64,000 nucleotides of DNA from Polyangiaceae bacterium (GTDB lineage: Bacteria; Myxococcota_A; Polyangia; Polyangiales; Polyangiaceae), in NCBI GenBank assembly GCA_013214025.1, contig JABSRN010000010.1:1-64000 (forward strand), in the 5' to 3' direction. Shown piece after piece: positions 16,775 to 25,970 of this stretch; the stretch's first letter is position 1, and each line of letters begins with the position of its first letter. Position numbers and translations under genes: made by a program. The notes below the pieces were generated by a model. The model was given only the letters and a program-made list of their open reading frames with translations. It was not told the DNA's origin and searched no databases.

Positions 16775-18319
16775 TCATACTTCGATCGACCAGACGGTAC
16801 CTTCGGGAGCATCCTTGAGCGAAACGCCTAGGGCCGCTAGCTCATCGCGGATCTCATCGGACCGTGCGAAGTCCTTGTCGGCCCGCGCCTGATTACGAGC
16901 CGCCACCTTGGCATCCATATCGCTCGATTGGAGACCCCGCAAAGCAAGTCGCTTAGCCTGAGAACGCTGCTTGAATTCATCGTGGGGCGTCCACATCAAG
17001 CCAATATGCCCGCAAATTTCGCTGATCGCCGCCTGGGTTGTCGCCGCCTGCATAGAAGCCGCACCACAAAAAGCAGCATCCTTGCGGCGCTTCTTGGCGA
17101 GATCGCACAGGTCATTGCCGAGTTTGGCCAGCTCGCCCAGCTCCGCCAAACACACGGCGGTATTCAGATCATCGTTGAGCGCGGCGATGGCATTCTTGAG
17201 AGCCGTGGCCGAACCCTGGCGAGCCCGAACGATCTCCGGCGGCTCCTTCTTGGGCGCGTCGCCGCCTAAAGCGACCAGCTCTGCCAAGCGCGACTGTACC
17301 GAATACAGGTAGTCCACACGACCCTCCGCCTCATCCACACCGGGAAACACCACGCGACCATCATCCAATTTCTCAGAATCGAACTGCAGCGGTCCGCGGT
17401 AGTGCACCGTTAATAAGAACCAACGGAAGCCCTCCGGATCGTTGCGCGCCAGCACGTCGCGCACCGTCACAAAATTCCCAAGCGACTTGCTCATCTTCTC
17501 TTTGTCGATGTTCACGAAGCCGTTGTGCATCCAGTAGCGCGCCATGGGTCGGTCGCCATCCGTAGAGGCTTCGCTCTGCGCGATTTCGTTTTCGTGGTGC
17601 GGAAAAATCAAATCCATTCCGCCGGCATGCACGTCGAAATCGTGACCGAGGTAACAACAGCTCATGGCCGAACACTCAATGTGCCAGCCCGGGCGTCCGG
17701 GACCCCACGGGCTCTCCCAGCCCCAATCTTCCAAGGTTGTGCCTTTCCACAAGGCAAAGTCTAGCGGATCTCTTTTTGCCTGATCGGCTTCCACACGGGC
17801 ACCGGATCGCAGGTCGTCGATCTTGCGTCGCGACAATCCGCCGTAGGTCTTGAACTTACGGACGGCGAAATAGACATCCCGCTTGCCGTCATCACGGTCC
17901 AAAACATAGGCGGCATCATTCGCGATCAGGCGCTCGATCATTTCGTAGATCTGCGGCAAGTGATCACTCACCTTCGGCTGTTGGTTAGGCGCCTCACAAC
18001 CGATCGCCGCCATATCGTCCTGGTACACCACCGTCATGCGCTGAGATAAGGCCAGGGGCTCCTCGCAGCTTTCCTTGGCGCGATTGAGGATCTTGTCCTC
18101 CACATCCGTGATATTGCGCACATAGTTCACGTCGACTCCGGATTGCCGAACGTGTCGAACGAACACATCGAAGGCCACAGCAGAGCGCGCGTGTCCCGCA
18201 TGCGGCACGTCATAGACGGTGGGACCGCAACAATAGACACCGAGTTTCCCGGGCTCCTTCGGCTCCAGAGTTTCGAGCTGTCGAGAGAGGGTGTTGTAGA
18301 TCTTCAAGGCAAGGGGCAT
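16775..18319 (-). CDS. cysS: Cysteinyl-tRNA synthetase
   Basis: Charges tRNA-Cys with cysteine. At about 514 residues it shows the class I signatures: CCGPTVYDVPHAGHARSAVA with the zinc Cys and the HxGH-like PHAGHAR, zinc ligands further on (HIECSAMSCCYLG, HHENEIAQSE), and KMSKSLGNF. A C-terminal helical domain ends near FARSDEIRDELAALGVSLKD. The ATG at 18319 starts PLALKIYNTLSRQLE, as in other CysRS; the frame is open to an ATG-like start at 18352. It follows the rhomboid gene by 73 bases on the same strand. Confidence 0.95.
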   Translation of the reverse strand: MPLALKIYNTLSRQLETLEPKEPGKLGVYCCGPTVYDVPHAGHARSAVAFDVFVRHVRQSGVDVNYVRNITDVEDKILNRAKESCEEPLALSQRMTVVYQDDMAAIGCEAPNQQPKVSDHLPQIYEMIERLIANDAAYVLDRDDGKRDVYFAVRKFKTYGGLSRRKIDDLRSGARVEADQAKRDPLDFALWKGTTLEDWGWESPWGPGRPGWHIECSAMSCCYLGHDFDVHAGGMDLIFPHHENEIAQSEASTDGDRPMARYWMHNGFVNIDKEKMSKSLGNFVTVRDVLARNDPEGFRWFLLTVHYRGPLQFDSEKLDDGRVVFPGVDEAEGRVDYLYSVQSRLAELVALGGDAPKKEPPEIVRARQGSATALKNAIAALNDDLNTAVCLAELGELAKLGNDLCDLAKKRRKDAAFCGAASMQAATTQAAISEICGHIGLMWTPHDEFKQRSQAKRLALRGLQSSDMDAKVAARNQARADKDFARSDEIRDELAALGVSLKDAPEGTVWSIEV

Positions 18320-18392
18320 GGCGATGCCCGGAGTCTTAGCAGCATGCTCCAACCGGGCGCCAGCCTTGGCCCCGTGACCTCAGCCGACGGCG

Positions 18393-19187
18393 CTAAAGCC
18401 ACGGATCGGGACGCCGTCCGACGGGTGAGTTTCGACGGTGCTGCGCCGAGAGCGCCCGCCGACGGGCAGGCTGGGGGCCGGTGCGCCACGAATCCCACTG
18501 CTGTCGGGGCCGACGTTTCGCCTCAGCCAGCACAGGCCGTATCAACCAGAGCCCCGCGACAAAGCCACCGAGATGAGCGAAAAACGCCGTGCCTCCGCCT
18601 TGGCCCGCAGACGCGCTCGCGACCATTGCAACCCCGCTCACCAAGTTCGCGACGAAGAACCAGCCCGCCACCATCCAAGCTGGTAGCGTGAGCAGGGGCC
18701 CTAGAAAAAACCAGAGCAAGAAAATTGGGTTCAGAACCTGGATGGGCGCCATCGGGTACAGCAGAAGGTACGCGCCGATCACCCCAGCGATCGCACCCGA
18801 CGCTCCCACCATGGGGATCACGCTGGATGTGTTCACCATCACCTGAGCGATGGCCGCGCAGAGCCCCGCGACTAGGTAAAAACCAAGGTAGCGGCGATGT
18901 CCCAGAACGTCCTCTACGTTATCGCCAAACACGTAAAGGAACATCATATTGCCGCCCAAATGCGCCCAGCCTCCATGCATGAACATAGACGACACCACGG
19001 TAAATGCCTCATCCACCGGACTGTCCACGACGCGCGCAGGCACCAGCCCAAAGGCGAATACCAGCCGGTCATAGATCTCAGCCGGGGCACTGAGCTGCCA
19101 AAAGAACACCAAGATGTTCGCCACAATCAGTCCGTAGGTAACGAACGGGACTGTGCGAGTGGGGTTGATGTCTCGGATGGGAATCAT
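18393..19187 (-). CDS. Rhomboid-family intramembrane serine protease
   Basis: Polytopic protein of about 264 residues with six hydrophobic segments. The family's features are visible: a W/H-containing loop (FMHGGWAHLGGNMMFL), the catalytic serine in GASGAIAGVIGAY (about residue 130) and the catalytic histidine in AFFAHLGGFVAG (about residue 205). It cleaves membrane-spanning substrates within the bilayer. The C-terminal 45 residues are Arg/Pro-rich and cytosolic. The ATG at 19187 (MIPIRDINPTRT) is preferred to a TTG at 19199 because it matches the usual rhomboid N-terminus. Probably cotranscribed with cysS. Confidence 0.9.
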   Translation of the reverse strand: MIPIRDINPTRTVPFVTYGLIVANILVFFWQLSAPAEIYDRLVFAFGLVPARVVDSPVDEAFTVVSSMFMHGGWAHLGGNMMFLYVFGDNVEDVLGHRRYLGFYLVAGLCAAIAQVMVNTSSVIPMVGASGAIAGVIGAYLLLYPMAPIQVLNPIFLLWFFLGPLLTLPAWMVAGWFFVANLVSGVAMVASASAGQGGGTAFFAHLGGFVAGLWLIRPVLAEAKRRPRQQWDSWRTGPQPARRRALSAQHRRNSPVGRRPDPWL

Positions 19188-19331
19188 CGACAACTTCAAC
19201 CTAATGACGCCACCGAGCCATCGCTAGGGCGAAACGTCTAACTACTGATTATTACGCCGGTTATTGTTCGCCCCACATTCCTCCTCGCTCGCCTTGCGCT
19301 GGCGGACGATAGTCCGCCCCCGGACTACAAT

Positions 19332-20015
19332 ATGATCAAGGTCGTTCTCACTGGCGCCAGCCGAGGCATTGGCAAAGCCACAGCCCTTCGACTGGCCAAA
19401 CTCGGAGCTCAGCTCGCCCTGGTTGGGCAGCATTCGGAGTCCCTAAAAGATACCCTCGATGCTCTAGAGAGTACGGCACCCAAGCCCCTCTGCATCGAGT
19501 GTGATCTTAGGGATCATCAATCCTGCATCGATGCGGCAACTGCAGCCCTCGACCAGATGGGAACACCCGACGCCATCATCCACAACGCCGGAGCGATCTT
19601 TCGCCAGAGTGTCGAGGACACCACCCTCGAACACTGGGAAGCTCAGATGGCTATCAACGCTCGGGCCCCCTTCCTGATCACACGCGAAATGCTACCGGCC
19701 CTCCGAGAAGCGGGAACCGGGCGCATCGTTCACGTAGCCAGCATCTCCGCCACCCTAGGCACGGCCGGCTCCGCCGCGTACAACGCCTCAAAATGGGCCG
19801 TCGTGGGCTGGATGAAAAGCCTCGCTGAAGAGCTGCGGGATTCCGGCCTCATGACATGTGCGATCCTGCCAGGTTCCGTCAGCACGCGAATGCTCGAAGG
19901 CAGCGGCTTTGAGGCTCGCATGACACCTGACGAAGTCGCCCAATCCATCCTACACTACGCCCTGGATGCCCCCATCGCCCATAACGGGGGAGTTATTGAG
20001 ATGTTCGGCGTATGA
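19332..20015 (+). CDS. SDR-family oxidoreductase
   Basis: Short-chain dehydrogenase/reductase of 227 residues. The nucleotide-binding loop is TGASRGIGKATALRL, with NAG at HNAGAIFRQS, the catalytic Ser in HVASISATLG and the YxxxK pair in YNASKWAVVG. The substrate cannot be read; similar proteins range from 3-ketoacyl reductases to sugar dehydrogenases. Its stop overlaps the next start by 4 bases, pointing to coupling with the LON-domain gene. Confidence 0.87.
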   Translation: MIKVVLTGASRGIGKATALRLAKLGAQLALVGQHSESLKDTLDALESTAPKPLCIECDLRDHQSCIDAATAALDQMGTPDAIIHNAGAIFRQSVEDTTLEHWEAQMAINARAPFLITREMLPALREAGTGRIVHVASISATLGTAGSAAYNASKWAVVGWMKSLAEELRDSGLMTCAILPGSVSTRMLEGSGFEARMTPDEVAQSILHYALDAPIAHNGGVIEMFGV

Positions 20016-20665
20016 CAGCAAGCAACCTCCCAGAAAATAGCGTGCTCGATCAGGTGCCGCTGTTCCCGCTGCCGAAGATCGTCCACTTCCCCGGCACCCT
20101 GCTGCCGCTGCATGTTTTCGAGCCGCGTTACCAACAGATGACGAAGGACGCCCTCGCCGGAGACAAACACATTAGCGTGGTGCTGATCCCCAACGCTGCC
20201 GCGGAGAACAAACTAGGACAATCGAAGATCGCGAAAGTGGCCGGGCTCGGGGAAATTGTTCGCCACGAGGAGCTCGAAGACGGAAAGTTCAATCTTCTGC
20301 TCCTCTGTCGTGGCCGCGCAAAGATTGAAGAACATCCCTTCATTCTGCCCTATCGGCAGGGCCGGCTAACGTTACTTGGCGACACCGACGTCCCGGCGGA
20401 CCGCACCAATTTGCGCGGGCTGATCGCGCTCGCTGGCGAGCGCGCCGCAAAAATCCGGGCGGAGTATCCCCAGTTTCAATTCGAAATTTCCGACGACGAG
20501 CCCCCTTCGAGGATTGTCGACCTGTGCGCTCACCACCTGATCTCACATGCCATTAACCGCCAGGAGCTGCTCGAAACCCAAAGTGTGACGAAACGCCTCG
20601 ATCTGTGTCTGGAGCTGTTGATGCGCCAGGAGCCACCACCCAACGCCGATCAGAGGCTTAACTAA
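20012..20665 (+). CDS. LON peptidase N-terminal-domain protein
   Basis: Protein of 217 residues consisting only of a LON substrate-binding (PUA-like) domain: DQVPLFPLPKIVHFPGTLLP then HVFEPRYQQM, VAGLGEIVRHEELEDGKFNL and a helical C-terminus (RLDLCLELLM). The AAA and protease parts of Lon are absent, as is normal for this stand-alone family, whose role is not established (possibly substrate adaptor). Coupled to the SDR gene by an ATGA overlap. Confidence 0.85.
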   Translation: MTASNLPENSVLDQVPLFPLPKIVHFPGTLLPLHVFEPRYQQMTKDALAGDKHISVVLIPNAAAENKLGQSKIAKVAGLGEIVRHEELEDGKFNLLLLCRGRAKIEEHPFILPYRQGRLTLLGDTDVPADRTNLRGLIALAGERAAKIRAEYPQFQFEISDDEPPSRIVDLCAHHLISHAINRQELLETQSVTKRLDLCLELLMRQEPPPNADQRLN

Positions 20666-20773
20666 ATGGCTTCGACGGCTGAGCCACCAACCCGACCTCG
20701 CGCCGAGCGTCCGGGCACCGCTCGGCCGGACTCCCAAACCCAGCCGAAAAGCCGGGAATATGCAACTGGAATC

Positions 20774-20872
20774 CGAAGGGAAGGGCCCGCCACACCCGCT
20801 TTCCTCTACCGTTGCTCCCTTCCGGGCCTGGCGGAGTTCAAGACGCGCTGTTGGCAGGCCCATAAGGACCTT
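20774..20872 (-). ncRNA. ffs: 4.5S signal recognition particle RNA
   Basis: On the minus strand the sequence GCCAGGCCCGGAAGGGAGCA is the conserved apical loop and symmetric loop of bacterial SRP RNA, which binds Ffh and targets membrane proteins. The outer arms close the hairpin: GGGCCTGCC (20861 down to 20853) pairs with GGCGGGCCC (20791 down to 20783), and GAAGG/CCTTC can extend it. The estimated length of about 99 bases fits the small bacterial type lacking the Alu domain. Ends are approximate. It sits alone between two plus-strand genes, so it needs its own promoter, which I could not fix. Confidence 0.85.
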
Positions 20873-20965
20873 CGACCAATACTCTGACAGAGCTGGGGCC
20901 GGCTGTAAACCCCAGCGGAAGGGGCTTTCGACACCCCTCAACGCGCGCTAGACTAACGCCCCTCT

Positions 20966-22540
20966 ATGGCTGACGGCGACGACGCATTTCCCGATCTCAG
21001 CGCCGGTGACCCCCAGATCGCCGACTCCGACGACAGCGACGAGTTCTTCAGCGAGGAGGGATTCGAGGGCTACTCGGGCGAAGCACAAAGCCTGCCGCCC
21101 GACACCCCCGAGGTGCTCGGCGCCGGCGCCGCTGCTGCCGAGGCGGTCTTCGCCGGCGATATCGATTTTTCCAACTCGCCGGCGAGCAACGCGACGCCTT
21201 CGAGCGCGAAGCCTTCCAGCGACCAGGGTTCCTCCGGCAACGACGCGCCGCCCTCCAGCGGTAATGACGACAGCGACCACACAATGGATCCGAACGACAT
21301 GTTCGGTGGCGGCACCTTCGGCACAGATGACTTCGGCGATGATCTGGACGACAGCGGGCCGGACCCCATCATTGAGACAGTCAACGACGGCGGCGGCAGA
21401 GGCGCCAAACCGAAGTGGCCAACCGGGAAATCCCCGGACCCTGACACGATCGTTATCGACAACGTGGAAATCAAACTCACCGGCGACTTCGGCGAGCTAC
21501 CCAACAGCCCGTTTCTAGCACCCATCTACACCGGGCGCGTCCTCAGTCGAAAAAAATCACTCAAGGCTGAGCTGGACGAATCCCTCGAACTACTGGAACT
21601 GGCCGAACGAGATCGCGACGACAAACTAAAGTCACTCGTCGAAGAATATGGAAAATACGTCGAAGGGCACAAGACCCTCAAGCCCTTGTTCACCGCCATC
21701 GCCCAACTGGAGGGCACCATCGTTGAGCGCAGCTCGGCTCTCGAAGGCACGGCGGCGGAACACGATGCGGACAACACGGCGATGGATACGGCCCGCGAAG
21801 ATCTGCTCGACGAACAACTAGGAAAAGAAAAATTCGTCGAAGAATTGGCAGCCGTATCCGAACAGCGTTGGGCCCAATTCAAACGCGTTGAGGTGCGTTA
21901 CAAGCGAACTCAAATCGAGATGCGATCCGCCAAGCAGGTCGCGGATCGGGTAGCCGCCGAACACGGCGGAGTGGTGCCCAAGGGAAACCAAAGGCAAATG
22001 CAGGAGCTTCAGGCAGAGGCCACCAAACAAAAAGTCGAAACGGATAAACACAAGGCCCTGGCAGCTCAGGCGGAGGCACAAACCAACGCTGCTCGTAAAG
22101 AACTGAGTGCGCTCCAGTCGAAGCTACGCGAACTCAACAGCAAACAAAAGTCTCAGGACTCGAAGTTCGAGAAACAAGCCAGTGTCCGCAGCGACGGCAT
22201 CACGGAAATCAAAGAGCAGAAACGCGCCGCGCTGAGCGACGCGGGCCGTGCCTTGCTCGCCACCAAAGGCGCTGTTGAAATTGACAGCGATACCCTCGAC
22301 AGTTTGCGCGACTCTGACAAATCGGTCGCCACCACCATGCGCGATCATCAGAAGTTATTGCGAGCGATCGGTTGCTACGACGACGCCACCTTCAAGCAGG
22401 GAGCCAGCATGATCGCCGGGCTCGTGGCAGTGTTAGTAATCGTCATCGGGCTACTTGTGTCATCGGGCGGTGACCCCAGTTCGGCTCAGCCAGAACAAGA
22501 CTCCAACGGCGAGCACACCGACGACGCAGAAAAAGACTGA
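20966..22540 (+). CDS. Acidic coiled-coil protein with C-terminal membrane anchor
   Basis: Protein of 524 residues with no recognised family. Residues 1-150 are extremely acidic, Gly/Ser/Asp-rich and probably disordered. A long helical region follows (about 200-450), with charged heptad-like repeats such as LDESLELLELAERDRDDKL and KHKALAAQAEAQTNAARKE, typical of an extended coiled coil. Near the C-terminus is one hydrophobic segment (MIAGLVAVLVIVIGLLVSS) followed by a short acidic tail, so it looks tail-anchored with the coiled coil in the cytoplasm. It may be a scaffold or spacer; this is inference. ATG start at 20966, monocistronic. Confidence 0.65.
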   Translation: MADGDDAFPDLSAGDPQIADSDDSDEFFSEEGFEGYSGEAQSLPPDTPEVLGAGAAAAEAVFAGDIDFSNSPASNATPSSAKPSSDQGSSGNDAPPSSGNDDSDHTMDPNDMFGGGTFGTDDFGDDLDDSGPDPIIETVNDGGGRGAKPKWPTGKSPDPDTIVIDNVEIKLTGDFGELPNSPFLAPIYTGRVLSRKKSLKAELDESLELLELAERDRDDKLKSLVEEYGKYVEGHKTLKPLFTAIAQLEGTIVERSSALEGTAAEHDADNTAMDTAREDLLDEQLGKEKFVEELAAVSEQRWAQFKRVEVRYKRTQIEMRSAKQVADRVAAEHGGVVPKGNQRQMQELQAEATKQKVETDKHKALAAQAEAQTNAARKELSALQSKLRELNSKQKSQDSKFEKQASVRSDGITEIKEQKRAALSDAGRALLATKGAVEIDSDTLDSLRDSDKSVATTMRDHQKLLRAIGCYDDATFKQGASMIAGLVAVLVIVIGLLVSSGGDPSSAQPEQDSNGEHTDDAEKD

Positions 22541-22618
22541 GCCGGCGGAAGCTCTGATCGACACCGACGCGCAGTCCGAATCATCCGCGCAGCTCGGAAC
22601 ACAGAGCTCAAGACCGGG

Positions 22619-23752
22619 TCAGCCTCCGAGATCGATGGGCGGATCGACATAATCCACCTCAATGCCCCGAGGGCTACGAAAACGCGTCCGCCCGGGCGAT
22701 CGCGACACCACATAGCTGGGGCCCGCGGGTACCTTGCCGAAGCCACCGGGGGTATCCACGATGAACTTCGGCAGCGCGATGCCACTGAGCTTGCCCTGCA
22801 ATGCGTCAATCAACTCGACACCCACTGAAAGCGGAGTGCGCAGATGGGCGGTCCCGCCCACGGGATCGGCCTGCAGCAAATAGTAGGGGCGCACTCGCTC
22901 GCGCACCAAGCCTCGAAACAGCTGCTCTAGCACCGCCGGAACATCATTGATGCCAGCTAGCAGCACAGATTGATTCATCACCGGGAAGCCATAGTCCGCC
23001 AGAAGGTTCAAAGCCCTTCGGGACTCCACTGTGAGCTCTTTCGGATGGTTGAAATGAGTCATCACCCAGAGAGGGTGGAGCGGGCGCAACGCTTCCAGCA
23101 GCTCGGTGTCGATTCGTTGAGGCAAGGTGGCGGGCACGCGGGTCGCCAGTCGGATAGTCTCAACACTGGGAATGTCCCGTACAGCTTGGAGAATGCGCAC
23201 CAATCGATCGGTGCTCATGACCAGCGGATCCCCGCCACTCACGATGACATCGCGTATCGCAGGATGCTCCCGTAGATACGCCAAGGCAGGCGCCAAACGA
23301 TCCAGAGAACGGGGACCGCCTCCGTCGCCAACCATACGTGACCGCGTACAAAAGCGGCAATACACCGAGCAGCGGTCGCTCACGAGCAAGAGCGCCCGGT
23401 CCGGGTAGCGCTGGATCAAGTCCGGTGCCGGCTCGTGTGCCTCCTCCCCCAAGGGATCGACGAGATCTCCGTCGACCCGTTCGGCTTCGAGGGCCACCGG
23501 TACCACCTGACGGCGCACCGGACAGCGAGCATCGGTGGGATCACAGAGCTTCAAATAGTGTGGCGTGATGGAGAGCGGAAAGCCCTGAGCCTGGGCCCGA
23601 CGCGCGCCCTCCCGTTCGGAATCGGTGAGGCTCAAATGTTTTTCGAGCCCGTCGAGCGTCGTCACGGCGTTCTGTAACTGCCATTTCCAGGAAGATTCCT
23701 GGCACTCATCCGACCTGGCGCCCCGTCCATTCAAGGTGAGCAGGTCGCTCAA
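22619..23752 (-). CDS. kamA: Lysine 2,3-aminomutase (KamA family radical SAM)
   Basis: Radical SAM/PLP enzyme of 377 residues converting L-lysine to L-beta-lysine. The cluster motif is Cys128, Cys132 and Cys135 in DRCSVYCRFCTR, with SGGDPL following. In the C-terminal half Asp296 (LLQADPVGG), Asp333 and Lys340 (FIVDTPGGFGKVP) occupy the spacings of Asp293, Asp330 and PLP-binding Lys337 of the clostridial enzyme, which contact the lysine side chain and PLP. That separates it from EpmB, which acts on EF-P-related lysine. It lacks the C-terminal tetramer extension of the longer KamA. TTG start overlapping the stop of the parvulin gene. Confidence 0.82.
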   Translation of the reverse strand: MSDLLTLNGRGARSDECQESSWKWQLQNAVTTLDGLEKHLSLTDSEREGARRAQAQGFPLSITPHYLKLCDPTDARCPVRRQVVPVALEAERVDGDLVDPLGEEAHEPAPDLIQRYPDRALLLVSDRCSVYCRFCTRSRMVGDGGGPRSLDRLAPALAYLREHPAIRDVIVSGGDPLVMSTDRLVRILQAVRDIPSVETIRLATRVPATLPQRIDTELLEALRPLHPLWVMTHFNHPKELTVESRRALNLLADYGFPVMNQSVLLAGINDVPAVLEQLFRGLVRERVRPYYLLQADPVGGTAHLRTPLSVGVELIDALQGKLSGIALPKFIVDTPGGFGKVPAGPSYVVSRSPGRTRFRSPRGIEVDYVDPPIDLGG

Positions 23753-24852
23753 TGTCCGGCCTGGTTTTCCTCGGCGGGTGGCTCTTGCTCAAGCTTTTTC
23801 AGCGCGGCTTCGTTGATCGTCACTTTCACCGTACGGCGAAGTTCCGTCTCAAGCTTTTCCCGAGCCGTGCGCAGCTTCCTCTGGAGCACTCGGACTCGGA
23901 TGCTCTGCATCGCATCCTGAAAGGAGCGCTGAGTTTTCACGTTGATAGCGACCAAGCGGACGATGTAGCTATCAGCGCCCACCTTGACGATGGCACCGGC
24001 GACTCCGCCGACCTGCTTTATCCCAAAGGCCGCGGCCCTCACTGCCTCAGGAATATCGGGATTGCTACCTCGACTCTCCGAGGGGGCAGTCACAAAGCCG
24101 AGGTCACCGGCCAGCTCAAGCGGGGGGCGCGCTTCGCCCGGCTTCGGTTTCTCCGGCGAACGCACCCGAGAATGTTTCGCAACGAGCTGCCCCCACTCAT
24201 CAGCGCTAGCGGCCTGGGCCTCGCGAAGCACGTCAGCGCCCGTACTCGGATCGCTCAACAAGATCACAGACACTCGGCGCCGGGCTGGGTCAGCAAATTC
24301 GTTTTTGTTGGCGTCGTAGTACTCACGAACTTCGCCCAGAGGAATCTCTTCCAGAAGCGGCAGCTCTTCCCTCATCTGACGCAGCAACTCATCTCGCATC
24401 AGCAAGCGTTTCCGCTCTATTGCTTGCGTGGTCTTGTGCAAGCCGCGCCGCTCCGCCTCCCGCGCCAACAATTCGGCATCGATGATTTGATCGAGCAGCA
24501 CCTTGTGGCGAGCTTCGGTCTGGTAACGCAGCCTCTCGAACTGATCCATGCGAGCGAGCGTCGCGACGTATTCGCCGAAAGTGATTTCGCGATCGCCAAC
24601 TTTGGCGAGAACTCGGACACTCAGTTCCGGCGGCATCGGCTCGCCAGGAATTACGGAGCCGACCCCAGCTGTGCCGCCACCCTCCGGGCCATCACAAGCA
24701 ACTAGCGCGAGCGCCCCGCACGCCACCGCCATCGCGGCCCATGCTCCCCGGTTGACGCGCGAGCGCAGCCTCCCTGAACCGGCCACGACGGCTGCACACC
24801 GTTCCGTCAGCCCCTGACTTTTCGCCGCTATTACGGACATACGCTGGGTCAT
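23749..24852 (-). CDS. Parvulin-type peptidyl-prolyl isomerase lipoprotein
   Basis: About 367 residues. An N-terminal hydrophobic stretch ends in ALVAC, so a periplasm-facing lipoprotein. The SurA/PrsA-like N-terminal helical part (LLDQIIDAELLAREAERRGL) is followed by a parvulin-like segment: the RVSVILLSDPSTGADVLREA start, then GDLGFV, EAVRAAAFGIKQVG and a C-terminal YIVRLVAI. The usual parvulin order is kept, though the loop after the first strand is divergent. Likely chaperone for outer-membrane or secreted proteins. Start uncertain: ATG at 24852, ATG at 24840 and later starts all precede the lipobox. It overlaps kamA by 4 bases, so the two are coupled. Confidence 0.7.
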   Translation of the reverse strand: MTQRMSVIAAKSQGLTERCAAVVAGSGRLRSRVNRGAWAAMAVACGALALVACDGPEGGGTAGVGSVIPGEPMPPELSVRVLAKVGDREITFGEYVATLARMDQFERLRYQTEARHKVLLDQIIDAELLAREAERRGLHKTTQAIERKRLLMRDELLRQMREELPLLEEIPLGEVREYYDANKNEFADPARRRVSVILLSDPSTGADVLREAQAASADEWGQLVAKHSRVRSPEKPKPGEARPPLELAGDLGFVTAPSESRGSNPDIPEAVRAAAFGIKQVGGVAGAIVKVGADSYIVRLVAINVKTQRSFQDAMQSIRVRVLQRKLRTAREKLETELRRTVKVTINEAALKKLEQEPPAEENQAGH

Positions 24853-25036
24853 CTCAGGCAAATACTACGAACTATCCGCCCTAGGAAGAAGGGCCTTCGA
24901 CTCGGACATTTTCTGCCGCCGCTTCAGCCCTGCCCGCGGCCCCCTCCAGACCCACTGAAGACGCAATTAGTTGAGGTTTTTTCAGCCCCGCGAAGACCGT
25001 TTGCGGTCTAGCCCGCCCGGGTCTAAGAGCCCAAAC

Positions 25037-25774
25037 GTGAGTTCTGAAAGCACCAAGACCGATCTGCGGTATCGTCGGGTCATCATTAAACTGAGCGGGG
25101 AAGCCCTCTGCGGAAAAGAAGGCGGCTTCGGAATCGATACCGCCACGCTAAAAGCCACCGCCCAGGATCTGCTCGCCCTGCACCGGATGGGGGTCCAAAT
25201 CGGTGTGGTGGTCGGAGGCGGCAACATCTTCCGCGGCCTGCGCGGCGCCAGCGAAGGCATGGACCGCGCCCAAAGCGACTACATGGGCATGCTCGCCACG
25301 GTCATCAACGCCCTGGCGCTCCAGGACGCGCTGGAACGCGCCGGAGTCGTCACCCGAGTCATGACGGCGCTGGAGATCAAAGGCGTGGCCGAGCCATATA
25401 TTCGGCGCCGCGCCGTACGGCACTTAAAACGCGGCCATATCGTCATATTCGCAGCGGGTACCGGCAACCCATACTTCTCCACAGATACTGCAGCGGCTCT
25501 CCGAGGCATGGAAATTCGCGCCGATGCCCTCCTAAAGGCCACCAAGGTCGACGGCATCTACGACAAGGATCCGGTCAAGAATGCCGACGCGAAGATGTAC
25601 GACACTCTGAGCTACGAGCGCTTTATTGCCGAAGATCTCCGAGTCATGGACACCACCGCCGTTACTCTGTGTCGCGAAAACGGACTCCCCATCCGAGTCT
25701 TCAAGATGACCCCAGGGGCCATCAGCAAGGTGTGCGCCGGCGCCAAGGTCGGAACCACCGTCGGCAGCAGCTAA
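25037..25774 (+). CDS. pyrH: Uridylate kinase
   Basis: Phosphorylates UMP to UDP. At 245 residues it shows the bacterial UMP kinase blocks: [52 protein letters not shown], the ATP/UMP contacts in [19 protein letters not shown] and [11 protein letters not shown], and the Asp in RVMDTTAV. The GTG at 25037 is chosen, as its product ([15 protein letters not shown]) runs directly into the family start; the frame is open to 24971. It is not next to rpsB-tsf-frr, the usual partners, and stands alone, divergent from the parvulin gene. Confidence 0.95.
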   Translation: MSSESTKTDLRYRRVIIKLSGEALCGKEGGFGIDTATLKATAQDLLALHRMGVQIGVVVGGGNIFRGLRGASEGMDRAQSDYMGMLATVINALALQDALERAGVVTRVMTALEIKGVAEPYIRRRAVRHLKRGHIVIFAAGTGNPYFSTDTAAALRGMEIRADALLKATKVDGIYDKDPVKNADAKMYDTLSYERFIAEDLRVMDTTAVTLCRENGLPIRVFKMTPGAISKVCAGAKVGTTVGSS

Positions 25775-25803
25775 GACCCCCCCGTCTGTTCCCTCATCCA
25801 GGC

Positions 25804-25862
25804 GGGCCATCATCCCGGGCGGCTCCGTCATTCAAACGGGCCATCACGGACTGTTCCGTCAT
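25804..25862. repeat. Two imperfect direct repeats after pyrH
   Basis: GGGCCATCA occurs at 25804 and again at 25838, and TCCGTCAT occurs at 25824 and again at 25855, so the region reads as two related blocks of about 28 bases. No function is apparent. The blocks lie between pyrH and ccmF. Confidence 0.4.
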
Positions 25863-25922
25863 CAGAGTCACGCTCGCCATGAAGCTCTCCGACGGCGGTC
25901 AGCCCTCCACCAGATACACCTG

Positions 25923-25956
25923 CTTAGGTTTGCGAATGGGGTCCCCGGAGCCTAAG
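25923..25956 (+). promoter_or_regulatory. Stem-loop in ccmF leader
   Basis: CTTAGG (25923-25928) can pair with CCTAAG (25951-25956), with an inner GGGG/CCCC pairing (25938-25946). The 3' arm ends 14 bases before the ccmF ATG, close enough to affect ribosome access if it folds. Function is inference. Confidence 0.3.
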
Positions 25957-25970
25957 GTGTCGCCATTATC

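Noticed and set aside
23752-24705. Plus-strand frame of 317 codons opposite the parvulin gene
   Set aside because: It runs antisense to the recognised lipoprotein, and its translation shows no family pattern.
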